Shown piece after piece: positions 1 through 8,815 of a DNA stretch of 64,000 nucleotides (position 1 is the first letter of the stretch; each line of letters opens with the position of its first letter). The notes under the pieces were generated by a model. It was not told where the DNA came from. It was given only the letters and a program-made list of their open reading frames with translations, and made no database searches. The translations under genes were made by a program, and so were the position numbers. This DNA comes from Rhodococcus sp. BP22 (GTDB lineage Bacteria; Actinomycetota; Actinomycetes; Mycobacteriales; Mycobacteriaceae). Location of the stretch: NCBI RefSeq assembly GCF_014281965.1, contig NZ_JACFTB010000001.1, forward strand, positions 558,001 through 622,000, written 5' to 3'.

Positions 1-1101
1 CATCCAGCGTTCGGGGAACGTGAAACACCCAAAAGTGTCTTCTCCACCCTTCGCGACGGGGACGTATTGGTACATCACCCATACGATTCTTTCTCCACCA
101 GCATCCAGCGCTTCATCGAGCAGGCTGCGGCCGACCCCCAGGTTCTCGCCATCAAGCAGACTCTGTATCGAACATCCGGTGACTCCCCCATCGTCAACGC
201 TCTCGTCGATGCGGCAGGCGCGGGCAAGCAGGTGGTGGCACTCGTGGAGATCAAGGCGCGATTCGACGAGCAAGCCAACATCGAATGGGCACGCAAGCTC
301 GAAAAGGCAGGGGTCCATGTCGTGTATGGGCTCGTCGGACTGAAAACGCACTGCAAGACGTGCTTGGTGGTTCGCCGCGAAGGCTCTGTGATCAGACGGT
401 ACTGCCACATCGGAACCGGAAACTACAACCCTAAGACCGCTCGAATCTACGAGGACGTGGGCTTGCTGACCTCCTCGCCCGAGATCGGCGCCGATCTCAC
501 GGATCTGTTCAACTCTTTGACGGGGTACTCGCGAAAGACCAGTTATCGCAACCTCCTCGTTGCTCCCTACGGGGTGCGCCGGGGCATCGTGGAACGTATC
601 GAAGGTGAGATCGAGCGCAAGCTGGCGGGCGGCGAGGCGGGAATTCGGCTCAAGGCCAACGCTCTCGTCGACGAGCAAGTCATCGATGCGCTCTATCGCG
701 CATCAGCGGCGGGTGTCTCGGTTCAGGTCGTCGTACGCGGAATCTGCGCACTGAAGCCGGGCGTACCCGGTCTGAGTGAGAACATCGAAGTACGTTCCAT
801 TCTCGGTAGATTCCTCGAGCACTCGCGCGTACTGAATTTTCGTGGTGCCGATGAGTTCTGGATCGGAAGCGCAGACATGATGCACCGAAATCTCGATCGT
901 CGCGTCGAAGTCATGGCACAGGTGAAGGATCCACGCCTCACCCATCAGCTGGACGAAATTTTCGAGTCTGCCCTGGATCCAACGACTCGTTGCTGGGAGC
1001 TGAGAGCGGACGGCGGCTGGGCAGCGTCCCCAGCCCATGGCGAGAAGGTCCGTGAACACCAACAGGAATTGATGCGTAGTCGTCGAAACCAGGCTTCGTA
1101 A
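1..1101 (+). CDS. ppk: Polyphosphate kinase, C-terminal part (5' end outside window)
   Basis: Makes inorganic polyphosphate from the ATP gamma-phosphate, and can run in reverse. The reading frame is open from base 1, so the N-terminal half lies outside the window. The visible 366 codons hold the phospholipase D-like catalytic half of PPK1. The two conserved histidines are there with the family spacing of 19 residues: one in LKTHCK (the autophosphorylated His of the Escherichia coli enzyme) and one in CHIGTGNYN. The C-terminus keeps the conserved [14 protein letters not shown] stretch. The stop codon shares a base with the ATG of mutT1 (TAATG), so the two genes are translationally coupled. This pairing is also known in mycobacteria, where MutT1 follows PPK1. 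Family assignment is firm. Confidence 0.97.
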   Translation, partial: HPAFGERETPKSVFSTLRDGDVLVHHPYDSFSTSIQRFIEQAAADPQVLAIKQTLYRTSGDSPIVNALVDAAGAGKQVVALVEIKARFDEQANIEWARKLEKAGVHVVYGLVGLKTHCKTCLVVRREGSVIRRYCHIGTGNYNPKTARIYEDVGLLTSSPEIGADLTDLFNSLTGYSRKTSYRNLLVAPYGVRRGIVERIEGEIERKLAGGEAGIRLKANALVDEQVIDALYRASAAGVSVQVVVRGICALKPGVPGLSENIEVRSILGRFLEHSRVLNFRGADEFWIGSADMMHRNLDRRVEVMAQVKDPRLTHQLDEIFESALDPTTRCWELRADGGWAASPAHGEKVREHQQELMRSRRNQAS

Positions 1102-2036
1102 TGGCAAGCCACAACACGCCGCTTCCTGCCAACATCTTTGCAGCCGGGGCTGTTCTGTGGCAGAAATCTCAGGGCGTGGATGGGGAGATCAGCGTCGCCC
1201 TGGTTCACCGGCCGAAATACGACGACTGGTCTTTTCCGAAAGGAAAGATCGATCCAGGAGAGACCGCGGTGGTCGCGGCCGTTCGAGAAGTCGAGGAGGA
1301 GACAGGGTTCGCCGCACGCTTGGGGCGTTACCTGTCCAAGGTCACGTATCCCGTTCCTGGGCATAGACGGATAAAGAAGGTCGATTACTGGACGGCAGAA
1401 GCGTACGACGGCAAGTTCGAGCCGAACGCCGAAGTGGACGAGCTCCGCTGGGTCTCACCGATCGAGGCATCGGAGCAGTTGTCGTACCCGATGGATCGGA
1501 AGGTTCTCCGTAGATTTCTCGAAAAGCCGCCCGATACCGACACTGTCCTTCTCGTCAGACATGGGCGCGCCGGGCGACGTTCACGATACAAAGGCGACGA
1601 CACGTTGCGACCGCTGGACAAGGTCGGACAATCTCAGGCCGACGCACTGGTGGCTCAGCTCTTGGCATTCGGAGCCGACAGCGTCCACTCCGCCGACAGG
1701 CGCCGTTGCGTTCAAACAGTGCAACCTTTGGCCGATCGGCTCGGCGAAGACATCACCTTGGAGCCGCTGCTCTCCGAGGAGGGCTACTGGGAGGATCCCG
1801 CGGGCGCGCGCGAGCGTGCACGTGCGATCGCGTCGGCTGGTGGTGTCCGAGCGATTTGCAGCCAGGGGAAAGTCATCCCGGATCTGTTGCAGTCGTGGGC
1901 CGATGAGGACGGCGTGAAACTCCCGCCGAACCGGAACCGCAAGGGCAGCGTCTGGGTACTCTCACTCCACGGCGGTCGGTTGATTGCGGCAGACCACCTT
2001 GCTAGTCCATTGCCGGTGATTCCGGCCGGGGACTGA
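1101..2036 (+). CDS. mutT1: MutT1-type NUDIX hydrolase fused to a histidine phosphatase domain
   Basis: 311 aa in two domains. Residues 10-140 form a NUDIX fold with the box G48-KIDPGE followed by REVEEETG. Residues 148-310 form a histidine phosphatase (phosphoglycerate mutase-like) domain starting at LLVRHGRAG, catalytic His about 154. In mycobacteria the NUDIX domain hydrolyses 8-oxo-(d)GTP and diadenosine polyphosphates, and the second domain finishes dephosphorylation, so a role in nucleotide-pool sanitation is inferred here. The start overlaps the ppk stop by one base. A strong hairpin follows 20 bases after the stop. The length matches the mycobacterial two-domain enzyme. Confidence 0.93.
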   Translation: MASHNTPLPANIFAAGAVLWQKSQGVDGEISVALVHRPKYDDWSFPKGKIDPGETAVVAAVREVEEETGFAARLGRYLSKVTYPVPGHRRIKKVDYWTAEAYDGKFEPNAEVDELRWVSPIEASEQLSYPMDRKVLRRFLEKPPDTDTVLLVRHGRAGRRSRYKGDDTLRPLDKVGQSQADALVAQLLAFGADSVHSADRRRCVQTVQPLADRLGEDITLEPLLSEEGYWEDPAGARERARAIASAGGVRAICSQGKVIPDLLQSWADEDGVKLPPNRNRKGSVWVLSLHGGRLIAADHLASPLPVIPAGD

Positions 2037-2056
2037 ACCAGTAGATCTTCACACAC

Positions 2057-2097
2057 GAAAACAGGGCCCAGGCAATGTCTGCCTGGGCCCTGTTTTC
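2057..2097. terminator. Bidirectional intrinsic terminator between mutT1 and hupB
   Basis: A perfect inverted repeat with 18-bp arms, GAAAACAGGGCCCAGGCA and its complement, and a 5-nt loop. It is flanked by A-rich sequence on one side and T-rich on the other, so it can end transcription of convergent mutT1 (+) and hupB (-). Confidence 0.9.
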
Positions 2098-2126
2098 TGT
2101 CCGTTCGTCGATTACCGAATCGAGAA

Positions 2127-2831
2127 CTACTTGCGAGCTGCGCGCTTTGCCGGCGCCTTCTTTGCCGCGGTCTTCTTCGCTGCAGTCTTGGCCGGAGCCT
2201 TCTTCGCAGCAGCAGTGGTCGTAGCCTTCTTCGCTGCAGTCTTGGCCGGAGCCTTCTTCGCTGCAGCAGTGGTCGTGGCCTTCTTGGCCGGCGCCTTCGC
2301 GGGAGCCTTCTTTGCCACTGTCTTACGTGCCGCCGTCTTGGCGGGAGCTGCCTTCTTCGCGACGGTCTTGGCTGGCGCTGTCTTCTTTGCGACGGTCTTG
2401 ACCGGTGCTGCCTTCTTGGCCGCGGCAGTGGTCTTGCGTGCCGTGGTCTTGACTGCGGCCTTCTTGGCGGCCGTCTTCTTCGCTGCGGCAGTCTTCTTGA
2501 CTGGCGCCGAAGCGGATCCACGCTTTACTGCGGGTCCGGTTGCGGGAAGTTTCTGTCCGCCGGCAATCACTGCCTTGAACTGAGCGCCCGGACGGAATGC
2601 GGGGACATTGGTCGGCTTTACGCGAACCGTCTCACCGGTGCGCGGGTTGCGGGCGACACGCGCCGCACGACGACGCTGCTCGAAGACGCCGAAACCAGTG
2701 ATGGTTACGCTCTCGCCGCGATGGACCGCACGCACGATGGTGTCGACGATGTTCTCGACAGCCTCTGTGGCGCTCCGCCTATCCGACCCCAACTTCTCGG
2801 TCAGGGCGTCAATCAGCTCTGCCTTGTTCAT
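2127..2831 (-). CDS. hupB: HU-type nucleoid protein with long basic C-terminal tail
   Basis: 234 aa. Residues 1-90 are a standard HU fold (starts [18 protein letters not shown]-binding arm [13 protein letters not shown]). About 140 residues of Lys/Ala/Pro/Thr-rich PAKK and AAKK repeats follow, the histone H1-like tail typical of Mycobacteriales HupB/Hlp. It compacts DNA and is known in mycobacteria to affect iron and cell-wall genes. An upstream ATG would add five residues (MRRNS), but I chose the ATG after GGAGGAATTCC because MNKAEL is the conserved N-terminus and the Shine-Dalgarno fits. The tail contains an 18-codon tandem duplication. Monocistronic and convergent with mutT1. Confidence 0.96.
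   Translation of the reverse strand: MNKAELIDALTEKLGSDRRSATEAVENIVDTIVRAVHRGESVTITGFGVFEQRRRAARVARNPRTGETVRVKPTNVPAFRPGAQFKAVIAGGQKLPATGPAVKRGSASAPVKKTAAAKKTAAKKAAVKTTARKTTAAAKKAAPVKTVAKKTAPAKTVAKKAAPAKTAARKTVAKKAPAKAPAKKATTTAAAKKAPAKTAAKKATTTAAAKKAPAKTAAKKTAAKKAPAKRAARK
2173..2280. repeat. 54-bp tandem duplication inside the hupB tail
   Basis: Two adjacent in-frame 54-bp copies (2173-2226 and 2227-2280) differ at two bases that I can see. Each encodes 18 residues of the AAKK/PAKT/TTTAAA type. Such a repeat can gain or lose units by slippage or recombination, changing the length of the basic tail. Confidence 0.85.
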
Positions 2832-2979
2832 GGAATTCCTCCGCAATATTGTGGTCCATCGTCGGACCGACTACTACAACGGTAAACCCCAAGTCGTCAA
2901 GAGTCTATGCGCCACGCCATTTCTCATCAGGTGTCGCGCAATGTGGCAGGGCCGCAAAGCGTGTCGGAACCCTCCCCCG

Positions 2980-3597
2980 TCACCCTTCCAGAGGTTCTTC
3001 GATACGGGCCGGAAGCGTCGCAGGTTTCCATGAAGGCCTTGACTTTTCGTACTCGGAGATAGCCTCTACCTGGCGTAATGTCAGTCCGATGTCATCCAGA
3101 CCTTCCAGCAGACGCCATCTCGTGTAGTCGTCAATGGCAAAGCGCACCACCAAGGTTCCGGCCGTTATGGTCTTCGATTCGAGATCGACAAGAATTTCCA
3201 GACCGGGCTGTTCTTCGAGGACTTTCCAGATCAATTCGACGTCGCTCTGCTCGACTTCTGCCGCGAGAAGCCCCGCCTTTCCAGCGTTCCCACGAAAGAT
3301 GTCGGCGAAACGAGATGCGATGACGACCCGAAATCCGAAGTCCGATAGCGCCCACACTGCATGCTCGCGGGAAGATCCAGTTCCGAAGTCGGGGCCGGCA
3401 ACCAGGACCGAACCTCGGTCATAAGGGCTCACATTGAGAATGAATTCTGGATCGTTACGCCATGCAGCGAAGAGTCCGTCTTCGAAACCGGTGCGCGTCA
3501 CCCGCTTCAGGTACTCCGCAGGAATGATCTGGTCGGTGTCGACGTTCGAACGGCGCAGAGGCACGCCGATTCCTTGGTGGCGGATAAAGGCTTCCAT
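2980..3597 (-). CDS. leuD: 3-isopropylmalate dehydratase small subunit
   Basis: 205 aa swivelling domain of isopropylmalate isomerase, which pairs with LeuC to interconvert 2- and 3-isopropylmalate in leucine synthesis. It starts [20 protein letters not shown], the usual N-terminus, and contains [15 protein letters not shown] and the GTGSSREHA motif that contacts substrate. GGAGATTTTTCG precedes the ATG. It lies 50 bases downstream of leuC on the same strand, so a leuCD operon is clear. The next gene downstream, hupB, is also minus-strand, but a gap of about 150 bases probably holds the hupB promoter. Confidence 0.97.
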   Translation of the reverse strand: MEAFIRHQGIGVPLRRSNVDTDQIIPAEYLKRVTRTGFEDGLFAAWRNDPEFILNVSPYDRGSVLVAGPDFGTGSSREHAVWALSDFGFRVVIASRFADIFRGNAGKAGLLAAEVEQSDVELIWKVLEEQPGLEILVDLESKTITAGTLVVRFAIDDYTRWRLLEGLDDIGLTLRQVEAISEYEKSRPSWKPATLPARIEEPLEG

Positions 3598-3647
3598 CGA
3601 AAAATCTCCTACGTTTGACGAACGATCAGGCGGCTTGAGCGAAAGAA

Positions 3648-5081
3648 CTAATCAAGATCGGCCGGGGACGACAGCGTCCCTCTGACCGCGGTGGCAGCCG
3701 CGACCAATGGCGAGACAAGGTGCGTACGGCTGCCTTTGCCTTGCCGACCCTCGAAATTTCGATTGGATGTCGACGCCGATCGCTCACCTACAGCCAATTG
3801 ATCGGGGTTCATTCCCAGGCACATCGAGCATCCCGCTTGGCGCCACTCGGCTCCTGCGGCAGTGAAGATGTCGCCGAGACCTTCCTTTTCGGCCTGCGCG
3901 CGAACCCGCATCGATCCGGGCACCACGAGCATGCGCACCCCCTTCGCCACCGTCCGCCCTTCCAGGACTCCCGCGACGGCACGCAGGTCTTCGATTCGTC
4001 CATTCGTGCACGAACCGACGAACACTGTGTCGATCGACACCTCTCGAAGTGGCGTCCCCGCTTCGAGACCCATGTACGCCAACGCCTTCTCGGCCGAGAG
4101 CTTTTGTCCCTCGTCGGTCATGTCGGCCGGGTTCGGCACCCGATCTGCCAGTGGCGCACCCTGACCGGGGTTCGTACCCCACGTGACGAACGGAGTGAGA
4201 CTGGAAGCATCGATGTGAACTTCGTTGTCGAAGACTGCGTCCGCGTCCGTTGCGAGTTCCTCCCACGCCGAAACAGCGGCGTCCCAGTCGCTTCCCTGTG
4301 GGGCATGCGGCCGGCCTTTGATGTACTCGTACGTGATCTCGTCGGGTGCGATCATCCCGGCACGCGCACCTGCCTCGATCGACATGTTGCAGATGGTCAT
4401 TCGAGCTTCCATCGAAAGCTTTCGAATGGCTTCGCCGCGGTATTCGAGTATGTATCCCTGCCCGCCACCCGTCCCGATCTTGGCGATGACGGCCAGAATC
4501 AAATCCTTACTCGTCACCCCGGGCGCCAATTCACCGTCCACGGTTATGGCCATCGTCTTGAACGGCCTCAACGACAGAGTCTGAGTGGCCATCACATGCT
4601 CGACCTCGCTGGTTCCGATTCCCATCGCGATCGCCCCGAATGCACCGTGGGTAGAGGTGTGACTGTCTCCGCAGACAACTGTCATACCCGGCTGCGTCAG
4701 ACCGAGTTGAGGTCCGATGATGTGCACAATTCCTTGATCGAGATCGCCCATGGGGTACAGGCGAACTCCGAATTCTTCACAGTTCCTACGAAGAGTGTCG
4801 ACCTGAGTACGCGAGACGAGATCCGCGATCGGCGCAAAGATATCGGCCGTCGGGACGTTGTGATCCTCGGTTGCAATGGTGAGATCCGGTCGACGCAGCG
4901 GGCGGTTGGCCAGGCGAAGACCGTCGAACGCTTGCGGACTCGTCACCTCGTGAACGAGGTGGAGATCGATGAAGATGAGATCGGGTTCCCTGGAGCCCCC
5001 TTCGCCACCGCCTCGAACGACGACGTGCTGATCCCATACCTTCTCTGCCAGAGTGCGTGCTGTGCCGGCCATCAATGCCAC
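3648..5081 (-). CDS. leuC: 3-isopropylmalate dehydratase large subunit
   Basis: 477 aa aconitase-family subunit that carries a [4Fe-4S] cluster. The three cysteine ligands are visible: one in [14 protein letters not shown] and two in [26 protein letters not shown] is the conserved aconitase motif. The start is ambiguous: TTG at 5084, GTG at 5081 and ATG at 5072 are all in frame. I prefer the GTG because it gives [14 protein letters not shown], which lines up without gaps with the mycobacterial N-terminus as I recall it, and because AGGAAAAGG lies just upstream. It is divergent from the IclR-family gene at 5225, its likely regulator, and is the first gene of leuCD. Confidence 0.96.
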   Translation of the reverse strand: MALMAGTARTLAEKVWDQHVVVRGGGEGGSREPDLIFIDLHLVHEVTSPQAFDGLRLANRPLRRPDLTIATEDHNVPTADIFAPIADLVSRTQVDTLRRNCEEFGVRLYPMGDLDQGIVHIIGPQLGLTQPGMTVVCGDSHTSTHGAFGAIAMGIGTSEVEHVMATQTLSLRPFKTMAITVDGELAPGVTSKDLILAVIAKIGTGGGQGYILEYRGEAIRKLSMEARMTICNMSIEAGARAGMIAPDEITYEYIKGRPHAPQGSDWDAAVSAWEELATDADAVFDNEVHIDASSLTPFVTWGTNPGQGAPLADRVPNPADMTDEGQKLSAEKALAYMGLEAGTPLREVSIDTVFVGSCTNGRIEDLRAVAGVLEGRTVAKGVRMLVVPGSMRVRAQAEKEGLGDIFTAAGAEWRQAGCSMCLGMNPDQLAVGERSASTSNRNFEGRQGKGSRTHLVSPLVAAATAVRGTLSSPADLD

Positions 5082-5174
5082 CAACCTTTTCCTGATGTGT
5101 GTCGCGCCGGTGGACTACGGGCTGGCCCACGTCGCGCTATCGCACCGACATTACGTATCTCCCGCCGCGAACGA

Positions 5175-5192
5175 GCACATTCCACAATGTGC
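5175..5192. promoter_or_regulatory. Palindrome in the leuC-ltbR divergent promoter region (candidate operator)
   Basis: GCACATT-CCAC-AATGTGC is a perfect inverted repeat with 7-nt arms and a 4-nt spacer, in the 143-bp region between leuC and the IclR-family regulator. It overlaps the -35 region expected for the regulator gene, so it suits autoregulation and control of leuCD. LtbR/NdgR proteins are known to bind upstream of leuCD in Corynebacterium and Streptomyces. That this is the exact site is inference. Confidence 0.5.
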
Positions 5193-5212
5193 ATTCCCAC
5201 GATGCGAGACGC

Positions 5213-5218
5213 TAGTAT
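5213..5218 (+). promoter_or_regulatory. Candidate -10 element for a leaderless ltbR transcript
   Basis: TAGTAT lies 6 bases before the ATG of the IclR-family gene. A transcript starting at the usual distance would begin at or very near that ATG, and no Shine-Dalgarno is seen, so leaderless translation (common in actinobacteria) is likely. No good -35 box is visible. Confidence 0.45.
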
Positions 5219-5224
5219 CGGTCT

Positions 5225-5926
5225 ATGAGACAGCATAGCGGCATCGGCGTTCTGGACAAAGCAATGGGGGTTCTCCATGCGGTTGCCGCGGAACCCTGCA
5301 CGCTCAGTGATCTCTGCATAAGAACCGGGCTCCCCCGCGCCACCGCACATCGCCTGGCCGTCGGTCTCGAAGTCCACCGGCTCGTTGCGCGTGACGCTCA
5401 CGGGCTCTTCAGGCCCGGGCCGGGCCTGGCCGAACTTGCGGCCACTGCCACCGACACATTGCTCGACGCAGCAGCATCCGTCCTTCCGCGGTTGCGCGAG
5501 ATCACGGGCGAGAGCGTGCAAATCTACCGGCGCGAGGGCACCGTACGGGTCTGCGTCGCCTCGATGGAACCGCCGACAGGTCTGCGCGATACGGTTCTCG
5601 TCGGTGCCCGCCTTCCCATGTCAGCAGGCTCCGGCGCGAAAGTTCTACTCGCTTGGGCCGATCCACAGACCCAACGCACCGTTCTGCCGGATGCAGAATT
5701 CGGGGAACGTGTGCTGATCGAAGTCCGCAGGCGGGGTTGGGCTCAGAGTGCCGGGGAACGTGAGCCAGGAGTCGCCAGCGTCGCAGCTCCGGTTCGAGAT
5801 GTGGCAGGAAATGTCATCGCCGCTGTATCGGTCTCAGGGCCCATCGACCGAATCGGCCGTAGACCCGGTGCGCGTTGGGCCGCAGATCTGCTCGCTGCTG
5901 CCGAGGCGATACACAAACGACTCTGA
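5225..5926 (+). CDS. ltbR: IclR-family regulator of leucine biosynthesis (LtbR/NdgR type)
   Basis: 233 aa. Residues 5-70 form an IclR winged helix (GIGVLDKAMGVLHAV then TLSDLCIRTGLPRATAHRLAVGLEVH). Residues 85-230 form the IclR effector-binding domain. Divergent from leuCD, exactly the position of LtbR in corynebacteria, NdgR in Streptomyces and Rv2989 in M. tuberculosis. Those proteins repress or activate leu and related amino-acid genes, so regulation of leuCD here is inferred from family plus position. The start codon is probably leaderless (see the -10 element). Confidence 0.88.
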   Translation: MRQHSGIGVLDKAMGVLHAVAAEPCTLSDLCIRTGLPRATAHRLAVGLEVHRLVARDAHGLFRPGPGLAELAATATDTLLDAAASVLPRLREITGESVQIYRREGTVRVCVASMEPPTGLRDTVLVGARLPMSAGSGAKVLLAWADPQTQRTVLPDAEFGERVLIEVRRRGWAQSAGEREPGVASVAAPVRDVAGNVIAAVSVSGPIDRIGRRPGARWAADLLAAAEAIHKRL

Positions 5927-5978
5927 CACGAACAGATTCGGAATCTACGATCCTCGATGCCCTGTTCTCTGATAAGCA

Positions 5979-6482
5979 ATGAGCGTGGGAACCAATCAGC
6001 GCGCGCAGATAACAATGACCGACCTCGAAATCGCGACGTTCATCGACAGAAGTCGAGTTGCGACTCTCGCCACCATCGGAGCCGATGGACAGCCTCACCT
6101 CGTAGCAATGTGGTACGGCGTCATCGACGGCGAGGTCTGGTTCGAGACCAAGGCGAAGTCTCAGAAGGCCGTCAACATTCGTCGTGACTCGCGGATAACG
6201 GTGCTCGTCGAGGACGGCAACACCTATGACACTCTCCGCGGCGTCTCCTTCGAAGGGACAGCGGAGATACTCGACGACCCTGAGTCGATCTCTGCAGTGG
6301 GCATAAGTGTGTGGGAACGCTACACCGGGCCGTATTCGGAACAGGTGCGTCCGATGGTGGAGCAGATGATGAAGAAACGGATTGCAGTCAGGGTCGTCGT
6401 CGACCGCACACGCTCATGGGATCACCGCAAGCTCGGCCTGCCCGCCATTCCACTGGGTGGATCCACGGCCGAACACGTATAG
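5979..6482 (+). CDS. Pyridoxamine 5'-phosphate oxidase-fold protein, probably F420- or flavin-dependent reductase
   Basis: 167 aa split-barrel flavin/F420-binding protein. Visible features are RVATLATIGADGQPHLVAMWY near the N-terminus, EVWFETKAKSQKAVNIRRD and VLVEDGNTYDTLRGVSF, all typical of the actinobacterial FDOR-B type that uses deazaflavin F420. The position after the IclR-family gene matches Rv2991. The substrate cannot be read from sequence. The ATG at 5979 has no clear Shine-Dalgarno, and an in-frame ATG at 6015 (MTDLEIATFIDRS) is a good alternative that would drop 12 residues. It is 52 bases downstream of ltbR on the same strand. Confidence 0.82.
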   Translation: MSVGTNQRAQITMTDLEIATFIDRSRVATLATIGADGQPHLVAMWYGVIDGEVWFETKAKSQKAVNIRRDSRITVLVEDGNTYDTLRGVSFEGTAEILDDPESISAVGISVWERYTGPYSEQVRPMVEQMMKKRIAVRVVVDRTRSWDHRKLGLPAIPLGGSTAEHV

Positions 6483-6565
6483 CGGTGAGAGCGGAGACAG
6501 AGGCGTCAATCTCCGCTCCCATTCTGCGGTACCTTTTTCTCGTCACCGACGTGCAAGGAGCGATC

Positions 6566-6733
6566 ATGACAGAACCCAGCAAAGAAGATACGAAGAAGAA
6601 GTTTCGCGAGGCCCTGGAAAAGAAGAATCACAAGTCGGCTACCGCGGTCGAGCACAAGGATGGCGGACCGAAGGTGAACAACGCCCACGGCCCCGCCGAT
6701 CATCAGCGGATGTTCCGACGCAAGAGCGTCTAG
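6566..6733 (+). CDS. Small basic DUF5302 family protein
   Basis: 55 aa, strongly charged, begins MTEPSKEDTKKKFREALEKK and ends MFRRKSV. It fits the short actinobacterial DUF5302 family by length, its KKFREALE...K start, and its DGGPKV and FRRKS motifs. AAGGAG lies 6 bases before the ATG. No transmembrane segment, no known function. A strong terminator follows 33 bases downstream, so the gene ends its own unit. The longer frame running into it from upstream is not needed. Confidence 0.8.
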   Translation: MTEPSKEDTKKKFREALEKKNHKSATAVEHKDGGPKVNNAHGPADHQRMFRRKSV

Positions 6734-6765
6734 GTTCGTAAACGTAGACCCGCTTGCACAGAACG

Positions 6766-6802
6766 AAAACACCCTCTCACCGAACCGGTGAGAGGGTGTT
6801 TT
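6766..6802. terminator. Intrinsic terminator after the DUF5302 gene / after tRNA-Glu
   Basis: Inverted repeat AAAACACCCTCTCACCG, a 3-nt loop, then its exact complement ending in TTTT. It lies between the plus-strand DUF5302 gene and the minus-strand tRNA-Glu gene, so it can serve both. Confidence 0.92.
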
Positions 6803-6810
6803 GTTCGTTG

Positions 6811-6883
6811 TAGCCCCGACGGGATTCGAACCCGCGCTACCGCCTTGAGAGGGCGGCGTCCTAGGCCGCTAGACGACGGGGCC
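6811..6883 (-). tRNA. tRNA-Glu (anticodon CTC)
   Basis: 73-nt cloverleaf. Acceptor GGCCCCG pairs with CGGGGCT, discriminator A. The anticodon stem CCGCC/GGCGG encloses CTCTCAA, so the anticodon is CTC, reading GAG. The T arm contains GGGTTCGAATCCC. CCA is not encoded. Confidence 0.95.
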
Positions 6884-7006
6884 AGGAACTTCTTCGATAG
6901 CAACCACACTTCGGTTGCAATCACATTCAACTGTGTACAACCAGATGAAAGCTTAGCCAGCTTAACCGGCTGACGTTCGGCAACAAAATCACCACCGAAA
7001 CGCTTG

Positions 7007-7078
7007 CTGGGGTACCAGGACTCGAACCTAGAATGGCGGTACCAGAAACCGCTGTGTTGCCAATTACACCATACCCCA
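7007..7078 (-). tRNA. tRNA-Gln (anticodon CTG)
   Basis: 72-nt cloverleaf. Acceptor TGGGGTA pairs with TACCCCA, discriminator G. The anticodon stem GCGGT/ACCGC encloses TTCTGGT, so the anticodon is CTG, reading CAG. The T arm contains AGGTTCGAGTCCT. CCA is not encoded. In this lineage it is expected to be charged first with Glu by GltX and then amidated by GatCAB, all encoded in this window. Confidence 0.95.
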
Positions 7079-7273
7079 ATGACCTTCGACGACATCCACA
7101 CAACCAACATGTGCACTGCGTTCTGGGCCGGAATAGAGACTATCAAAGGACACCCGGGTTTCTCCAAATCGGCTGGTCAGAGTCTCGAAGTACGCGCCAG
7201 AGCGACCTCTGGACCCGCGGGGACGACCTCGAAGGTCCTAGCGGACACTCGATCTTGTGATCACCGACGGTAG

Positions 7274-8815
7274 ATGCGAGTGAAAGTTGTCGTAGTGCCG
7301 ACAGGCGCCGTTCATCACCTCTTCCCTACCGACGACGACGGACGCCTGTCCGGGCCGCGAGAAGAATGCACCGACCTCGCTGCGACCGTGCACCGAATCG
7401 AGACTGCTGATCGTCCCAGGTGGATTTGGGAGTCCACTGCGCGTACCTATGGCCCGCTGCTGGAGGCAGGGGTACGCGTCGACCGCTGTCACGATCTTTC
7501 CCTCGTAGAAGGAATCCTCGCCGTCCGCCGCGGCGAGGTCCCCCCACCCACGACTGCGCCCGAAGACGACCGACCGGGGTTGTTCGACGCATACGCTTAT
7601 CCGAGCTCCGAATCGATCCTCGACTTGCATCGTCGGCACGTAGCGGAAAGCGCGGCATCGACCGGCCTCCGACTCTTGTTCGCTGCAGAATCCGCGGGGG
7701 CACTGGCAGCTGCGGAGATGAGTTACGCCGGTTTGCCATTCTCTGCCGACGCACACGATCGATACCTCGAGACGATGCTCGGCCGACGCCCACGCGACGG
7801 AGACTTGCCGCCCTCGATCATCGAGCTCGAATCCGAGATCAGCGCGGTCTTCGGTCGCCGAGTCAATCCCAGTTCACACCTGGAGGTAATCGCCGCTTTT
7901 GCCCGGGAAGACATCGAACTGACCTCGACGCGTGCCCACGTTCTCAGCGCCGTCGATCACCCGGCAGTTGAGCTTTTGCTTCGCCACCGGGATCTGTCGA
8001 AGTTGTTCAGTACCAACGGATGGGCATGGTCGAAGGCATGGGTTCGGCAGGACCGATTCCGCCCCGTCTATGTGCCCGGTGCGGTGGTGTCCGGCCGCTG
8101 GGCAAGCCGCGGCGGTGGCGGACTTCAAATCCCGAAACCTCTGCGCACCAGCGTGATAGCGGAGCCTGGCCACGATTTCGTCATCGCCGACGCCGGACAA
8201 CTCGAGCCACGGATCTTGGCTGCGATGTCGGCCGACCCCGCAATGACCGAGGCTGCCGGTACCGAAGATCTGTACGCCCCCGTCGCACAGGCAGCCTTCG
8301 GCGGCGACCGAAACAAAGCGAAAGTTGCCATCCTCGGGGTCTTGTACGGCGCCACCTCAGGTGAGTCGCGGTCCCTCCTGGCCTTGCTACGCCGCAGGTT
8401 CCCCGAGGCCGTCGAGTACGTCGAGCGGGCCGCTCGGAGCGGTGAACGCGGGGAGGTCGTCCATTCATGGCTCGGGCGCGCGTGTCCGCAACCGTCGGCC
8501 GAGTGGTGGGCGCACGGCGATGCACATGCGCGCGGGCGATTCACCCGAAACTTTCTCGTGCAGGCGACCGCATCGGAATGGGCAGTATGCCTGTTGGCCG
8601 AGTTACGAAAGAGGCTGGCAGCCGAACCAGGATCCGGCGAACTCGTCTTCTTTCAACACGATGAGGTAGTCGTGCACAGTCGCGACTGCGTCACAGCTCG
8701 TCGGCACATCGAAGACGCCGCGCTCAGTGCCACACGGCTCCTCTTCGGCAACACCGCAGTTCGATTTCCGATGGATATCGCGGTGAGGGCTTGCTACGCC
8801 GATCCGGAGGACTGA
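7274..8815 (+). CDS. Stand-alone family A DNA polymerase domain with degenerate exonuclease-like N-terminus
   Basis: 513 aa, about half the size of DNA polymerase I. Residues 190-513 carry the polymerase motifs: SGRWASRGGGGLQIPK (270-288), motif A DAGQLEPR (catalytic Asp306, Glu311), motif B R346-x3-K350 with Tyr358, and motif C QHDE (462-464). The key catalytic acids are kept. The O-helix Phe of Pol I is Leu here. Residues 1-180 look like the remains of a 3'-5' exonuclease fold, but I see no DEDD acids. Relatives are annotated in actinobacteria as bifunctional exonuclease/polymerase. The in vivo role is unknown, and translesion or short-patch repair is only a guess. Its 3' end overlaps the convergent yihY-like gene by 22 bp. 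The ATG has a weak Shine-Dalgarno. Confidence 0.82.
   Translation: MRVKVVVVPTGAVHHLFPTDDDGRLSGPREECTDLAATVHRIETADRPRWIWESTARTYGPLLEAGVRVDRCHDLSLVEGILAVRRGEVPPPTTAPEDDRPGLFDAYAYPSSESILDLHRRHVAESAASTGLRLLFAAESAGALAAAEMSYAGLPFSADAHDRYLETMLGRRPRDGDLPPSIIELESEISAVFGRRVNPSSHLEVIAAFAREDIELTSTRAHVLSAVDHPAVELLLRHRDLSKLFSTNGWAWSKAWVRQDRFRPVYVPGAVVSGRWASRGGGGLQIPKPLRTSVIAEPGHDFVIADAGQLEPRILAAMSADPAMTEAAGTEDLYAPVAQAAFGGDRNKAKVAILGVLYGATSGESRSLLALLRRRFPEAVEYVERAARSGERGEVVHSWLGRACPQPSAEWWAHGDAHARGRFTRNFLVQATASEWAVCLLAELRKRLAAEPGSGELVFFQHDEVVVHSRDCVTARRHIEDAALSATRLLFGNTAVRFPMDIAVRACYADPED

Noticed and set aside
2131-2583. Ala/Phe-rich open frame on the plus strand
   Set aside because: Antisense of the hupB Lys/Ala repeat tail. 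The hydrophobic look comes from the complement of AAG/GCC codons.
3720-5228. A 502-codon open frame on the plus strand opposite leuC
   Set aside because: Pure antisense shadow of a conserved aconitase-family gene. The translation is rich in Arg, His and Cys with no recognisable domain and no ribosome site.
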